A stretch of DNA of 64,000 nt, taken from positions 7,140,001-7,204,000 of the forward strand of contig NC_053046.1 of assembly GCF_003473485.1 (NCBI RefSeq), given 5' to 3'. This stretch comes from Medicago truncatula. Its lineage: Eukaryota > Streptophyta > Magnoliopsida > Fabales > Fabaceae. Below the pieces are notes generated by a model that was given only the letters and a program-made list of their open reading frames with translations, was not told the DNA's origin and searched no databases. Positions 43,111-54,117 of the stretch are shown here, piece after piece (the first letter of the stretch is position 1; every line of letters starts with the position of its first letter). The position numbers and the translations under genes are program-made.

Positions 43111-45024
43111 TTACATTTCCCAACTCAATGAAGAATTCAATGTTCTTGACAAAACTGGTACAATCTCATCCATAGCAGGTCTATTTCCTGGATCCTTGTT
43201 TAAACAATTCTGAATAATTTCAATCACAAACATAGCAAGTTCAAATGGATAATTTCCTTGCAATGAAGGATCCATAAACTCCTTCAACTTCTCATCACCA
43301 CTTTTCTCACCAAGTATTCCACTCAAAACATCCAACAAATTCTCATTATCTTTTGATATCATAAAACCAACCTCTTTTCCTGTAATAATTTCCAACATCA
43401 AAATACCAAATGCATACACATCAAGCTTTGTAGAAACAAGACCATTTTCCAAATACTCAGGAGCCATGTAACCTCTTGTCCCAACAATATGTCTTGTAGC
43501 AACAAATTCTTCATCATTTTCAACTTCTTCCACACACCTTACATGCCTTAAATTTGCAACCTTTGCTTTAAAATCACTATCAAGAAGTATGTTACTACAC
43601 TTTAGATCCTTATGAATATGTGGAGGAGAAGTGAAACTATGAAGATATTCAACTCCTATTGCCACATCTAATGCAATCTTTATTCTCCGAATCCAACTCA
43701 GAATATTTCCATCATCCATTTTTTTGTTAGAAAATAACCAATCACTTAATGCTCCATTAGCAGCATACTCATAAACAAGGTACCAATGTCCTTGATTGAA
43801 GCTAACACCGGAAAGACGAATAACATTGGAATGGTTAACTTTGTTTAGAATTTGTATCTCTTTTGAAACATCTCCTTCTGTCTTCTTAATCGCAGCCAAA
43901 TCGCCTTTAATAAGGCCGCGATAAACAGTTCCTTTAACCCGACAACTTGGACTAAAATTATCAGTTGCAACCTTAATTTCCTCAAAATCATACACTTTGA
44001 AAGATTGAGCTATACCACATATAATCTCAGACAATTTTTCATCTTCTTTCTTCATTGGTTTCTCTTTTTCCTCAAAAATAGTACTTTCAGAAACACTCAC
44101 CAAAAAATCATTTTTCTTTTTACCCTTTTTGAAGGAAATGAAAGCATATAAAAATAATATTAAAGCTACAATTACAACTCCTCCAAGTACTCCAACAACA
44201 ACATAAACCCAAGTTTTTTTCGATTTTTTGTCGGTCGAAGAAGAAGAAGATAAAGGTGGGGATGATGAAGGAGAATGATGTGTTTGAATTTGAGAACTTG
44301 AGGGCTTATCAAAAAGAGGAACAAGAAGTGTTGTAAAGGGATAAATTGTAGATTGTGTTAAAGAAAGTGTATTAGCTTCAAGAGTGGTTCTAAAGTTAAC
44401 ACCAAATTTATCACTAATGAATGAAACAGAATCACCCCAATCAACCAAATAACTCAAAAGATACTTTATGTTTTTCTGAGTTTGATTCTTTGTAGGACAA
44501 GCACATCTAAGAGGAACAAGTAGTTTTCTACCAGGATATACATCACCAGGATTATGATTTTCATGCATCAAAGCTTGACATGTTGAAAGTCCTTCAAAAG
44601 TGTTGTTAGCAACTATAAAATAAGTGTCTGTGTTTTGAAAAACATAGGATGTATTTGCTTGATAATAGTTACCAGAACAAGAACAATTGACAGGAACAAT
44701 TACCATTTTGTTTGTTTCGAATGTTTCGTTTAAAGAAACGGAGTTTATTTCGGCGAGTTGAGATGGATTTGAGCCTAGTAATGATGATATTGTTGAAACT
44801 GAGGAGTAAATTGGTTGAGTTCTGAAGGTGAGGTATGCTTGGCATGTTTGAGTTTTGCCGTTACATGTGTAACCTCGGATTGATTTTGAATCGCCTTTTC
44901 GTGGACATGCATTTGTTGCTAAACCAATATAAGGTTGTTGTCCTAGGATGATGGAGATGTTGCTGACGAAGAAGAAGAAGAAGAGATTGAAAATGAAAAA
45001 AGGGATGAAGGGAAAGAGATGCAT
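43111..45024 (-). CDS. LYR3: LysM receptor-like pseudokinase LYR3 (637 aa)
   Basis: LCO-binding receptor of the NFP/LYR group at the plasma membrane. M. truncatula LYR3 is known as a high-affinity lipo-chitooligosaccharide binder that associates with LYK3; the symbol rests on position beside NFP and on family resemblance. Signal peptide about 1-28; LysM1-3 separated by CSC (114-116) and CAC (184-186); Ser/Pro-rich linker 251-270; transmembrane helix about 281-307; Lys-rich juxtamembrane 309-330; kinase-like domain about 355-630. The HRD motif is HKD (481-483), DFG is NLR (501-503) and the glycine-rich loop reads RVKGTVYRG. APE (531-533) and an activation segment with GTRGY remain, unlike NFP. 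So it is a pseudokinase that lost catalysis by a different route. Intronless, and convergent with NFP at a distance of 5.0 kb. Ends with a TAC ATT stop context on plus. Confidence 0.9.
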   Translation of the reverse strand: MHLFPFIPFFIFNLFFFFFVSNISIILGQQPYIGLATNACPRKGDSKSIRGYTCNGKTQTCQAYLTFRTQPIYSSVSTISSLLGSNPSQLAEINSVSLNETFETNKMVIVPVNCSCSGNYYQANTSYVFQNTDTYFIVANNTFEGLSTCQALMHENHNPGDVYPGRKLLVPLRCACPTKNQTQKNIKYLLSYLVDWGDSVSFISDKFGVNFRTTLEANTLSLTQSTIYPFTTLLVPLFDKPSSSQIQTHHSPSSSPPLSSSSSTDKKSKKTWVYVVVGVLGGVVIVALILFLYAFISFKKGKKKNDFLVSVSESTIFEEKEKPMKKEDEKLSEIICGIAQSFKVYDFEEIKVATDNFSPSCRVKGTVYRGLIKGDLAAIKKTEGDVSKEIQILNKVNHSNVIRLSGVSFNQGHWYLVYEYAANGALSDWLFSNKKMDDGNILSWIRRIKIALDVAIGVEYLHSFTSPPHIHKDLKCSNILLDSDFKAKVANLRHVRCVEEVENDEEFVATRHIVGTRGYMAPEYLENGLVSTKLDVYAFGILMLEIITGKEVGFMISKDNENLLDVLSGILGEKSGDEKLKEFMDPSLQGNYPFELAMFVIEIIQNCLNKDPGNRPAMDEIVPVLSRTLNSSLSWEM

Positions 45025-45140
45025 TGTTATTGCTTGCAGAGAATGGGGTGTAATAATGCAATATATAAATCGAGTCTTTTGTTACATACTAGGAGCATAA
45101 AGCCAATTATTTTATGATATGACTCTTTTCTATCTATCTA

Positions 45141-45324
45141 TGTAGCACCGACACTTCGCATCGCAATTGTGTCTCATGTCTGACACTAACATGACACTGA
45201 TACATATGATGTGGTTACATTCTATTATTTATTTTATCTTTTCAAATTATTATCAATATGTCAATGTTTTGTTCAATGTTTACTATCGATATGTCAGTGT
45301 CGTGTCTGTGTATGTATTTATGTT
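45141..45324. mobile_element. GTGTC-rich MITE, degraded
   Basis: TAGCACCGACACTTCGCATC at the left and GTCAGTGTCGTGTCTGTG at the right resemble the ends and subterminal motifs of the element at 42806. It lies within 120 bp of the LYR3 start codon, in its promoter. Confidence 0.5.
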
Positions 45325-46001
45325 TTGTATCACTTAATTATTTATTATATGAGACTATGATATGAGTGATTCATGGAGTGTGTTTTATTTTTATTTCATT
45401 TTTCTAATGGATTGATTCGTAGGTTAGAATTTTGGATATAAAAGACAATTTCTAAGAAGAAACATGTAGTGTGATGATTTGCTTATTCAAGTTGAATTGT
45501 GTGTTAAAATATTTGCAAAATAATGGTAGGCTTGGAAGTGTTCTTTCTTGACTAAATAGCATCACAAATAATATTTTTGTTTCTTACGAAAGCATTCCAA
45601 ATAATAATATATATAAATCAATGCTTGGATGACACTCATTTGAGTGACTTCTACCAAAAAAATATACTCGTTTACTTGACTATCTGCCTTATCACTTTAG
45701 GGTCGAATTTTTTAAATTAAAAAAGTAAAGACAATGTGAATCAGCAACGTTATTTTTTTATCCATTTATCAATCCAAACCATACCCTTAATTACTGAGCA
45801 TTGATTTTTTGGGTTGAATATAAGTATAGTGTGCCAAGAATTGTTCAACTTAGCCCATCTAAATTAACATTTGGAAGAATCGAATCTGAAATCTTATCAA
45901 ATTTGAGACCACAATGAAGAGCACATTCGCAGGTCTCAAGCCAATACCATGTTATGTCAAATTATTTCTCATTTTCTCTCCACCATGAACCTAAAGACTA
46001 A
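45325..46001. other. Distal LYR3 upstream region
   Basis: No gene or clear repeat recognised. Confidence 0.5.
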
Positions 46002-46787
46002 GTACCTGTTTGGTTGCACGGTGAGTGCACCAAAACTCACGTTTACGGCAATGAAAAGCTATTTCATAATAAATTTTTTGTTTGGCTTTTAAAAAGGCAA
46101 ATTGATTATGGAGCCCAAACGTGAGTTGGTTTGAAGCTCGGATTTAAAGCTTATGCGTTGAACCAACTCAATTCTACTCTTTTGCTAAACAATGATTTGA
46201 TATAATATCCCTGTTTGTCCGTTATGCCCTAGTTTCTTATATGTAAATCATGCTCTTGATTTTCTTTTCCTTCTTACGCAAGCATTTTTTGTCCCTGGTA
46301 TTATAGCTAACTATTTTTTATATGCAATCATTTTTCTATATTTTTTTTACTCGTTCAATCATGCTATGTATTTTATTTTAACTGGCAAAAAAAATTATGT
46401 ATTTTATTTTACAAGTTCGTATAATCTATACAGAATTTTAATTGATAACATAACATAAATTTAAATAATAATTTGCTAAAAAAAATAAATTTAAATAATT
46501 TTATAATTTTTGTTTTGAACAAGAATAAATGATATTTATAAAATAATTATTTAATATAAAATATCAATGTAGTTTTAAATACAATTAAAACCCATTTTGG
46601 TAATTATACTTTCAAAAGCAATTTTGATTCAAACTACCCAAACAACATAAATTGATAAGAATCAATTTTAGGTTATTGTATCCAAACATAAATCAATTAC
46701 ATTCAACTCACTTTTAGTCAAAATTAATTCTCTCAAACTCAATTCTATCAAACTCAATTATCATCATCGCCGAACCAAACACACACT
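46002..46787. mobile_element. Tourist-like (Harbinger) element, 786 bp
   Basis: The ends GTACCTGTTTGGTTG and, in complement, AGTGTGTGTTTGGTTCGG share TGTTTGGTT. TAA flanks both sides (45999-46001, 46788-46790). AT-rich interior without ORFs. Confidence 0.7.
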
Positions 46788-47139
46788 TAACATTCAAAAG
46801 CAATCATGTTTGTTGACAAATGGACTTAAAAAAGATTCGGAAAAAAGCACAATAATTCAAACCATTTCCTTTGGTAGAAACTAACACAACAATATTTGAC
46901 TTAGTATTGGCACCCCATAAAATTAGCAAGTTTCCGCGTTTCTTTAATTATTGTCGTGCGAAGCAAGCCATAACTAAAATAGAGCAACTATATATCATGT
47001 GTCATGTGTCAATGTGTCATGCTCAACTCATTCATGTTGTCGTGTTCTAGGAAACTTCTTTCAACCTTCCTTCTTACTATTTAATATACATGCAAAATTC
47101 TATGTCATTGGAGAGTAATAAATACTATGAAGAGTGATT

Positions 47140-47281
47140 TTTTTTTTTTTTTTTTATAGACGAAATGACAAAACTATTATAAACTCACACACATAAGTGG
47201 AGGTACAAGGATTTGAATCCCGGTCATGGCATCTGGCCTAACAATTTCGACATTTTGCCAGTTGAGCTAGAACTTCTGGAT
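47140..47281 (-). mobile_element. SINE, minus strand, 12-bp target duplication
   Basis: In complement: AGTTCTAGCTCAACTGGCAA (box A), GGGATTCAAATCC (box B), then GTGTGTGAGTTT, TCATTTCGTCTATA and an A tail. TGAAGAGTGATT occurs at 47128-47139 and 47282-47293. Confidence 0.88.
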
Positions 47282-47510
47282 TGAAGAGTGATTAAATTAC
47301 GTGAAAGAGTTGCACTAACGTTACACTCATTCATGGGTCTTTTATTTAGGTAAGTTGTTAGTGCATTTACCATTAATATAAATGCAAAGTAGAATATATT
47401 GAATTGAGAATGATGAGAGTAGCATTAATTAGAGTTATAACTAGAAAAAAATAATTAATATTGTATTGTTTTCATTTTTCATAGTGACAAAGTATTATCA
47501 CCTAAGATGA

Positions 47511-48084
47511 GTTTTTTCTAGATTACCCTCTCTTGTTTAGAGGGTATTTACCCCTTCATGATATCAACCAATCAAAATGTAATATACATTGACAACATTA
47601 AATGTCATAAATGAGTCAATTTTTTCTATAAAAAAAAAAATCAATTTTAATCATAAGGTAACTTTTAATACTTTTAATTTTTATTAAATTATAGATATAA
47701 TTACATTAGAGGTCTTTTATCTTATTTATTTGTAACACTTTGGTTATTTATCTTTATTTTTTTCCGTTTAGGTCTTTTATCTCTCATAAAAGCACATATA
47801 CATCCTTTTTCTCATTTTTTATTAAAAAAATACATAATGTTATTTTTTTAAAATATATTTTTATTAAAAATGAAAAAATCCAGAATTATGATGAAGATGA
47901 TGATCATCTTCATTGAATAAAAAAAAAATCTACACAAATATATCTCCAAATATCATGAATTAATAATGTTATGTTCACCTCAAATCTTCTTTTAAACACA
48001 AAAATCAAAACACTATGGAGAAAGAGATTTGGTTTCATCACAAAAAAAAAAAAAAAGATTTAGTTATATAAATTGTCACACCTA

Positions 48085-48124
<40 letters not shown>

Positions 48125-49136
48125 TTCTAAAACTTAATATTCAAACCCGGCATAAAAATAACTCCAAAATTAAGAGCAGCTTTGCACATCAATTTTGTTG
48201 TTTCCAGAACAATCTTAACTTTTGTAAAGCCTAACCCTTCCGCCGATGACTAAGCCTCCACCATCCGCCTTGCAACATTTGTGAAATTAAGGTTTTGAAT
48301 TTTGTGTTTAAAAGAAGATTTGAGGTGAATATAACATTAATTCACGATATTTGGAGATATATTTTAGTAGAATTTTTATTTGTTTAAAGAAGATGATGAA
48401 GATTCAAAGGAAGAATATGAAGATGATGAACATCTTCATCATATTTCTGAATTTTTTCATTTTTAATAAAAATATATTTTTTGAAAATAAAATTATTTAT
48501 TTTTTAATAAAAAAAAGGAGAGAAAAAAATGTATATGTAAATGACCTAAACGGAAAAAAATAAAGATAAAGGATCAAAGTGTTACAAATAAATAAGATAA
48601 AGGACCCCCAATGTAATCTTGACTTAATTATATTTAGGTGTTCAATCTTAATTAATTTACACTACATGACTGGCTTAGAACAATTAAAATTTCACATCAA
48701 ATTTATTTCATCTGAATAAAGAAGAAGAAATTTGAATAAAAGAGATGTTTTTATTCTCACGTTCTGGGTTTTAGAATGGAATAAATTTTATGAATGTAAG
48801 TGATGAATTTAAGGACATCCAGATGAAAAAAATTTGATGTAAAATTTTATTTGTTATAAGTCTTGTAGTGTAAATTAATTAAGATTGAACACCTTAATAT
48901 AATTAAATAAAAATTAAAAGTATTAAAAGTTACTTTATGATTAAGATTAATTCTCCTTAAAAAAAATTAAGATTAACTCTTTTTTGGTCAAAAAGAAAAT
49001 TAACTTTTATATTTAGAAAAAAATCTACTCATTTATTTGACATTTAATATTACCTATGTATGTTACATTTTGATTGGTTGATATCATGAGAGGGTAATTA
49101 CCCTCTAAACAAGAGAGCGTAACGTAGACCTCACCA
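47511..49136. mobile_element. Large foldback (Mutator-like) element, 1626 bp
   Basis: Long inverted arms: TACCCTCTCTTGTTTAGAGG at the left against the complement of CCTCTAAACAAGAGAGCGTA at the right. The pairing continues inward (GATATCAACCAATCAAAATG; TCCGTTTAGGTC; CACCTCAAATCTTCTTTTAA) to a centre near 48140. Flanks CTAAGATGA (47502-47510) and CTAAGATGT (49137-49145) form a 9-bp duplication with one mismatch. The loop holds an (ATT)n tract (48086-48125) and a GC-richer segment (48165-48280). The right arm is interrupted by a younger element at 48637-48893. Confidence 0.78.
48637..48893. mobile_element. Harbinger-type MITE, 257 bp, nested in the foldback arm
   Basis: Ends GGTGTTCAATCTTAATTAAT and its exact complement ATTAATTAAGATTGAACACC; the match runs over about 30 bp (to TTTACACTACA). 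TTA flanks both sides (48634-48636, 48894-48896). Confidence 0.88.
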
Positions 49137-49219
49137 CTAAGATGTCTTATGTACCCGAACTTATAATTGGTAGATTGCAACGGTAAACCATTAATTTTGA
49201 TTATACTAATATTTAAATC

Positions 49220-49405
49220 TAAAATTTTGGTCCGGTGGTAAAATGATGGGCAACCTGAAAGTTGGGTTTGAGCCCCGTAATTGTTTTTGGAGGGAGGTAA
49301 ATGTAAATACATTTACATATATACACTCTGAGTTTGAAAGCATTTTCTGCCTTGAATGGAGGTATCATCCGTTCGCCCTAAAATTGTCTAAAAAAAATAA
49401 AAAAT
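49220..49405 (+). mobile_element. SINE-like sequence
   Basis: GGTCCGGTGGTAAAATGATG, then GGTTTGAGCCCC (box B-like), then a body ending TTCGCCCTAAAATTGTCTAA and an A-rich tail. No target duplication established. Confidence 0.5.
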
Positions 49406-49416
49406 GTTCTGCATAT

Positions 49417-49512
49417 AGAGGTTCTACTGCATTGAAATGCGTCTGATGATCTTGTTAATGATCTTACAGATTTAACATCAGCAGCTTTAATATCTTGTTC
49501 TTTGCTATAATA
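49417..49512 (-). pseudogene. Pectate lyase C-terminal fragment
   Basis: The complement encodes YSKEQ, then ADVKSVRSLTRSS and AFQCSRTS. The intact gene at 52484 has [18 protein letters not shown] and AFQCSKTS in the same positions. Only the last 31 or so codons are present, about 3 kb from the parent exon 4 and in the same orientation, with no upstream exons. It is a partial local duplicate. Confidence 0.88.
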
Positions 49513-50037
49513 TGGAAATCCATAACATTAAATAGAGTTCATGAAGAAAATAAAACATAGCATCAACATACCTTGCGAAATGTAATAGATGCCTTTCTTG
49601 AAGACCTTCTCGTGACTATTCCATTCACGTTTTCCATCGGGAAAATATATTGTCAAACCACACCTTAATCTAGTCCATAAAATGAAAAGAGCACACCTTG
49701 ATGCACTTATAGCAAAGATGATCAACTTTCTAATAAAAATAACAATAGAATACACTAGTATTACCTTTCAATAAAAATGTCATAAATTAGGACAACAAAG
49801 ATCCTTAACACTCAGAAGAACAAATGAAAAGAGATACAAATTAGTGGGAGAAAATGTTGTAGCAAACATCTGAATTTGAGTAATTTTATATAATAAAGTC
49901 TACAAAATACCATTTTTTGGATTAAAACCACCCGTTTTGAATTCATGATGTGCTCAATGTGAAAATCAGCATAAGGAAATACTAGTTCTCTTATAACCAA
50001 CAAAAAAGCACACATTGAAACTTCATTTTTTAAATAG
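49513..50037. other. Intergenic with an unrecognised exon-like ORF
   Basis: A minus-strand ORF at 49528-49755 reads CGLTIYFPDGKREWNSHEKV in its centre and has CAAG|GTATGT (a good splice donor) at about 49575. I do not recognise the family. It may be a relic of a gene. Confidence 0.3.
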
Positions 50038-50290
50038 ATAACTTTCACACAAGGATCCTTCGTAAAATGATATGTTTTGCAAATATTATATCGAGATTTT
50101 GAGAAAAGATTGTAAAATGAAGGATTTTCTCATGCACTCTCATAATTTTTCTTATAACTCTAAGATATAGTTAGCATAAGTTTTGTTGGCTATGCTGCTC
50201 AAGATACATGACAAAACATTGTTGGCTATGCTCCTCAAGGTACATAACTAAACAAACTCGTGAAACATTTAGTTGTTTTTTACTCAAGAT
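50038..50290. repeat. Dispersed duplicate, copy 1 (with 62130-62340)
   Basis: It shares ACAAGGATCCTTC, ATGTTTTGCAAATATTATAT, GAGATTTTGAGAAAAGATT and TTGGCTATGCTCCTCAAGGT with 62130-62340. The phrase TTGGC(T)ATGCTCCTCAAG occurs twice here. Class unknown. Confidence 0.7.
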
Positions 50291-50987
50291 TTTGGATTGT
50301 CGTTATATATGTATTTTGCTCAAGATTGTTAAGGAATTAGAGATTCTTGTAATATTGGTTGGGTTCTAGGAAACAACATCGGAAGCAATATGACATTCTG
50401 ACGTCTTCTACGTCTGTCCAAGTATAAGTCCCTTAAATAGTTGTGGATCAACATGACATTTTAGAGTCAATTGCATGTGGGAGGATAAGTCCATGGTAAA
50501 TTAGTATAGAGAAATCCGACATATTAAGGGTCGAGAGTCTTCGACCCACGGGTTAACCATCGTTTATACAATTCATATGTCATATTTAGACAATCCTTAA
50601 TCTAACAAAGAGGTAGGGGGTTCGAAGAATTTTAATCATAGTTAAACATATGAATCAAACTTATTTACTTTTCACTGCAAATCACCAATCTATAAAATCC
50701 CCCTTGAAACGATTTGGTGCACTTGTCTAATATATCATCAATTAATATTTCAATTATATCACTAACTATTTATCTTTTTTTCTTCTTCCTATTCTCTAAT
50801 TCATTTTTCTCATACCATTAATGAAGGATATTTTTGCATATTATAATTTTTGTCCCATACAAATTTATGTGAAATGGTCAAAATGATTTATAATTTAAGA
50901 CGGATGGAGTATCATTTATTGTTCTCATTTCTCACAATAACATAGTATTCTCACTTGACATCAGGGGCGATTGCTAGTAGTAGCTGG
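50291..50987. other. Intergenic, nothing recognised
   Basis: AT-rich sequence with no gene; AAGACGGATGGAGTA at about 50898-50912 resembles a single Stowaway end. Confidence 0.45.
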
Positions 50988-51812
50988 GAGAAGTTATTAT
51001 GCATAAGTCAGTTCCTTATGCACACTGCATAAACACTTCACAAAACCATTAGACAATTATTTTGGTTTCTCATAGAAGACTATCAAAATCATTAAACCAT
51101 AATTATGGTTTCAGTAATAATTTCAGTGTATAACATCTTAATCATTATTTAAAACCATGTAACAATAATAATTTCATTAAAAACCATTACACAATTATCT
51201 TGGTTTCACATACAAGACTATCAAAACCATTAAACCATACTTATGGTTTCAGTAATCCACACCCTGAAGTTTGTTTCAATTCAGCAACAACCCTTTTTGC
51301 AAATCAAGTGTATCGTAAGACGACGATGGAAAATGAAAATTGATGTGGTGTGTTGTTGTTGTTGAGTGTTCCAATCATCAATGAATCAAAGTAGAAGGAA
51401 GAAACAAAGAAAAGAAAAAAGGGCAATTGAGTTACACAACTCGTATCATATCTGAATCACTCTTCCCTCTCTTCTTCGATTGTGACATCTGATTACGATC
51501 CACGATTCCGGTGACTAGATTCATCGAATCCTTCTCTCGCAATTCGATCTGATTCAACTTTCCGGCGAACACATGCAATCATCGACCATGATTCCTTTCT
51601 CTACAGGATTGCGAGTGTTTGGGGTAATAAATTGAGGTAATCAAAATTCGGTATCATGCCGGAGAAGATGAAGAAACAGAATTGTGGTTTCGCTTGGGGG
51701 TGTATGACAAAATGAGTTGGGTGTACGAAGCAATTATGTTAGGCTACCTGTTAATGGGCTGAGATTTATGCAGGGTGCATAAGGATGTCTTATGCATGAT
51801 AACCGCACCTGT
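50988..51812. mobile_element. TIR element, about 825 bp
   Basis: The left end (GTTATTATGCATAAGTCAG, then CCTTATGCACACTGCATAAA) and the complement of the right end (GGTTATCATGCATAAGACAT, then CCTTATGCACCCTGCATAAA) are inverted over about 40 bp. The outer flanks both carry TAGTAGC. The interior has a GC-richer block at 51440-51600 that could be captured host sequence. Exact borders uncertain. Confidence 0.62.
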
Positions 51813-52483
51813 AGTAGCATGGGGTAGCTTTGGCTACCCCAAATTTTTTTTTAATAAGTATGTATGTTTTATACTTCGCCACCCCAATAATATATATTTA
51901 GCTACTCAAAATAAATTTATTTGTCAAAAAAGGTAGAAACCTGAAAGTCAAAAGAATATCACGTAAATATTAATTTATTTTGTCTTATTTTGACACTTCT
52001 GGTCTCTTCAATAACTATAATGAGAGTTTTGTTAGTAGGAATTTCTTGCAAATGACACTACTAGATAAATTTGACTCTTTGAAGCACAATTGAACTCAAC
52101 ATTTTTAAATAAATATTGTTATTTTTTTGTTTTTATGTTGTGTTGTTTTAATTTACATTTATTTTTTTTGAAGGATAATTTACATTTATATAAGTAAACT
52201 TATCGTGCTTTTTTTTTTTCCTTTTCTCATACACATATATTTTGCCGCGGCTTGAGGTACCTTTTTTACCCTAACTTATATTTTGTACATCACATTAGTA
52301 ACGTATTACTTTTGATTATACCAATATACATACCCGTGTATTTAAATTAAGAGAGTCATAATGGAAATTAATGTACAATGTATTTTCTCTACAACAAGGT
52401 GAAATCTTTTTGCTTTTTAGGTTAAATGACATACTTGTGATGAACACATTCATTCATGATCAATATTCTATATGATTTTTAAT
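51813..52483. other. Pectate lyase 3' flank
   Basis: AT-rich sequence; no other gene recognised. Confidence 0.5.
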
Positions 52484-54117
52484 TCAACAGATGGAGGTTT
52501 TACTACATTGAAATGCGCCTGATGATCTTGTTAAAGATCTTATAGATTTAACATCAACAACTTGAAATATTTGTTCTTTGCTATAGTTTGGTTTTGGCAC
52601 ACGACTTCCTTTTGTAACTGCGAAGGCGGCTCCGTTTTCAAAAGTATCTTTTACCGAATGAAATTCCCATTTATCTTCATTTGTATGACCAATTTTTCTC
52701 CATGTTACCTAAACACATTATATAATTAGAAAAGGAAAGTTTCGAAAAAGTGTGTTAATTTGTTTTAAAGTGAAACAAATATATTTTATATACATAAACT
52801 TATATTCGTTAGTCATTAATTAGTTTAAATTAATGGATTTGCTAAATAAGCTTACCTCTTTACTCCCAACTTTCGGCGCTATGAAGAGATTAGATTCACT
52901 TTTGAGGCTAGGCCCCATGCTCCCGCCGATGGCATATTGCATCCATCCTAAGTAAAGATTGTTGGCTACATGTGCATATCCGTGACGAATCCTGAAATAT
53001 TATTTTACCGATAATTTTTTTTTAATGTTGTCTAAGAAATTCACATTTGTATATTGTATGAATTCAATTTTTCTTGTAAAAAAACTTCATAAATAGTAAT
53101 CAATTACCTTGGCATTCGTTGGTTGCAGTTAGGTCCAAAATGATTGTACACAACAGTAACTTTCATGTTTATGTCCCTCACATACCCATCATCATGCCCA
53201 AGAAGCATAACTTTATCTTGTTCTCTAAACCAATTATTTGAAACAGTCACATTAGTAGAACCTCGTGTGACATCAAGAAGACCATCTTCGCAATCATAAA
53301 GTGTATTATGATCAATCCAAATTTTTGAAGCGGTGACTAATCTAATTGCATCTCCATCTACTTGGCCCAAATGAATTACCTTCCCATTTGGCCCCATCAC
53401 CATCCCTGGGGTTTGAGCTTTGCAGTGATGAATTCGAATGCTATGAATGATTATGTTGGTGGCCTACACAAAGAAAATACACAATTGTTACAAATTTGAG
53501 AAATAGAATTCATACTACGTATAGCAACAATTAGAAAATTAACTTTAGAGAGGAAAAATATAAAATTCCTCTCTAAATACATCTCTAAATTTAGAGAGGT
53601 TTTTTTTTCCCTAGTATTTTTATCTCTTAAAGCTCAATTAATTATATTTGGTGATTACCTTGGATATCATTAAGCACGCGTTATCAGCAATGTGCACATT
53701 GACTCCGCGACCATCAATGGTTGTGAAACTGCTGATGAGAAGGGGCTTTATGAGTTTAATGTTCATGTCTTTTTTAAATGTGATCCACACTTTACCTTGA
53801 ATTACAGAAGCTCCATATCTCAACGTACCAGGTTGAGGTTTTATAGGATCATCATTTGGGTCAATAACTTTATAATGGTTGAGACCCTTACCAATGTTTT
53901 TTGTCATCTTTCCAGCATAGCCTACAGAGCAAGTTGCTAGTTGTTGTCTATGTTTTCTCCATTCAGGATTTGGTCTCCAACATCGATCAATCATGTTCAT
54001 TTTTAATCCCATTAACTTGGATTGTTTTGCAAAACTAAATTTTGAAGTGAAAAATATGGTAATCACAATGGCCAAAACAAAATGCCATCTGAGGAAATTG
54101 GGACCCTTAGATACCAT
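52484..54117 (-). CDS. Pectate lyase, PL1 family (391 aa, four exons)
   Basis: Secreted enzyme that cleaves de-esterified homogalacturonan in the cell wall by calcium-dependent beta-elimination. Exons on minus: 54117-53659, 53463-53108, 52991-52856, 52708-52484; all introns GT-AG. The ATG at 54117 gives a signal peptide (hydrophobic about 13-25, ending near FAKQ); the frame is open further upstream, but the extra 73 residues look like 5' UTR. Landmarks: [20 protein letters not shown] near the N-terminus, [72 protein letters not shown] and AIGGSM. The catalytic Arg region (RMPRxRHG) and the calcium-binding Asp region (WIDH, DGL-D) are present. Length is usual for a plant enzyme. The N-terminal variant resembles pollen-type lyases, which is only suggestive. 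Confidence 0.92.
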
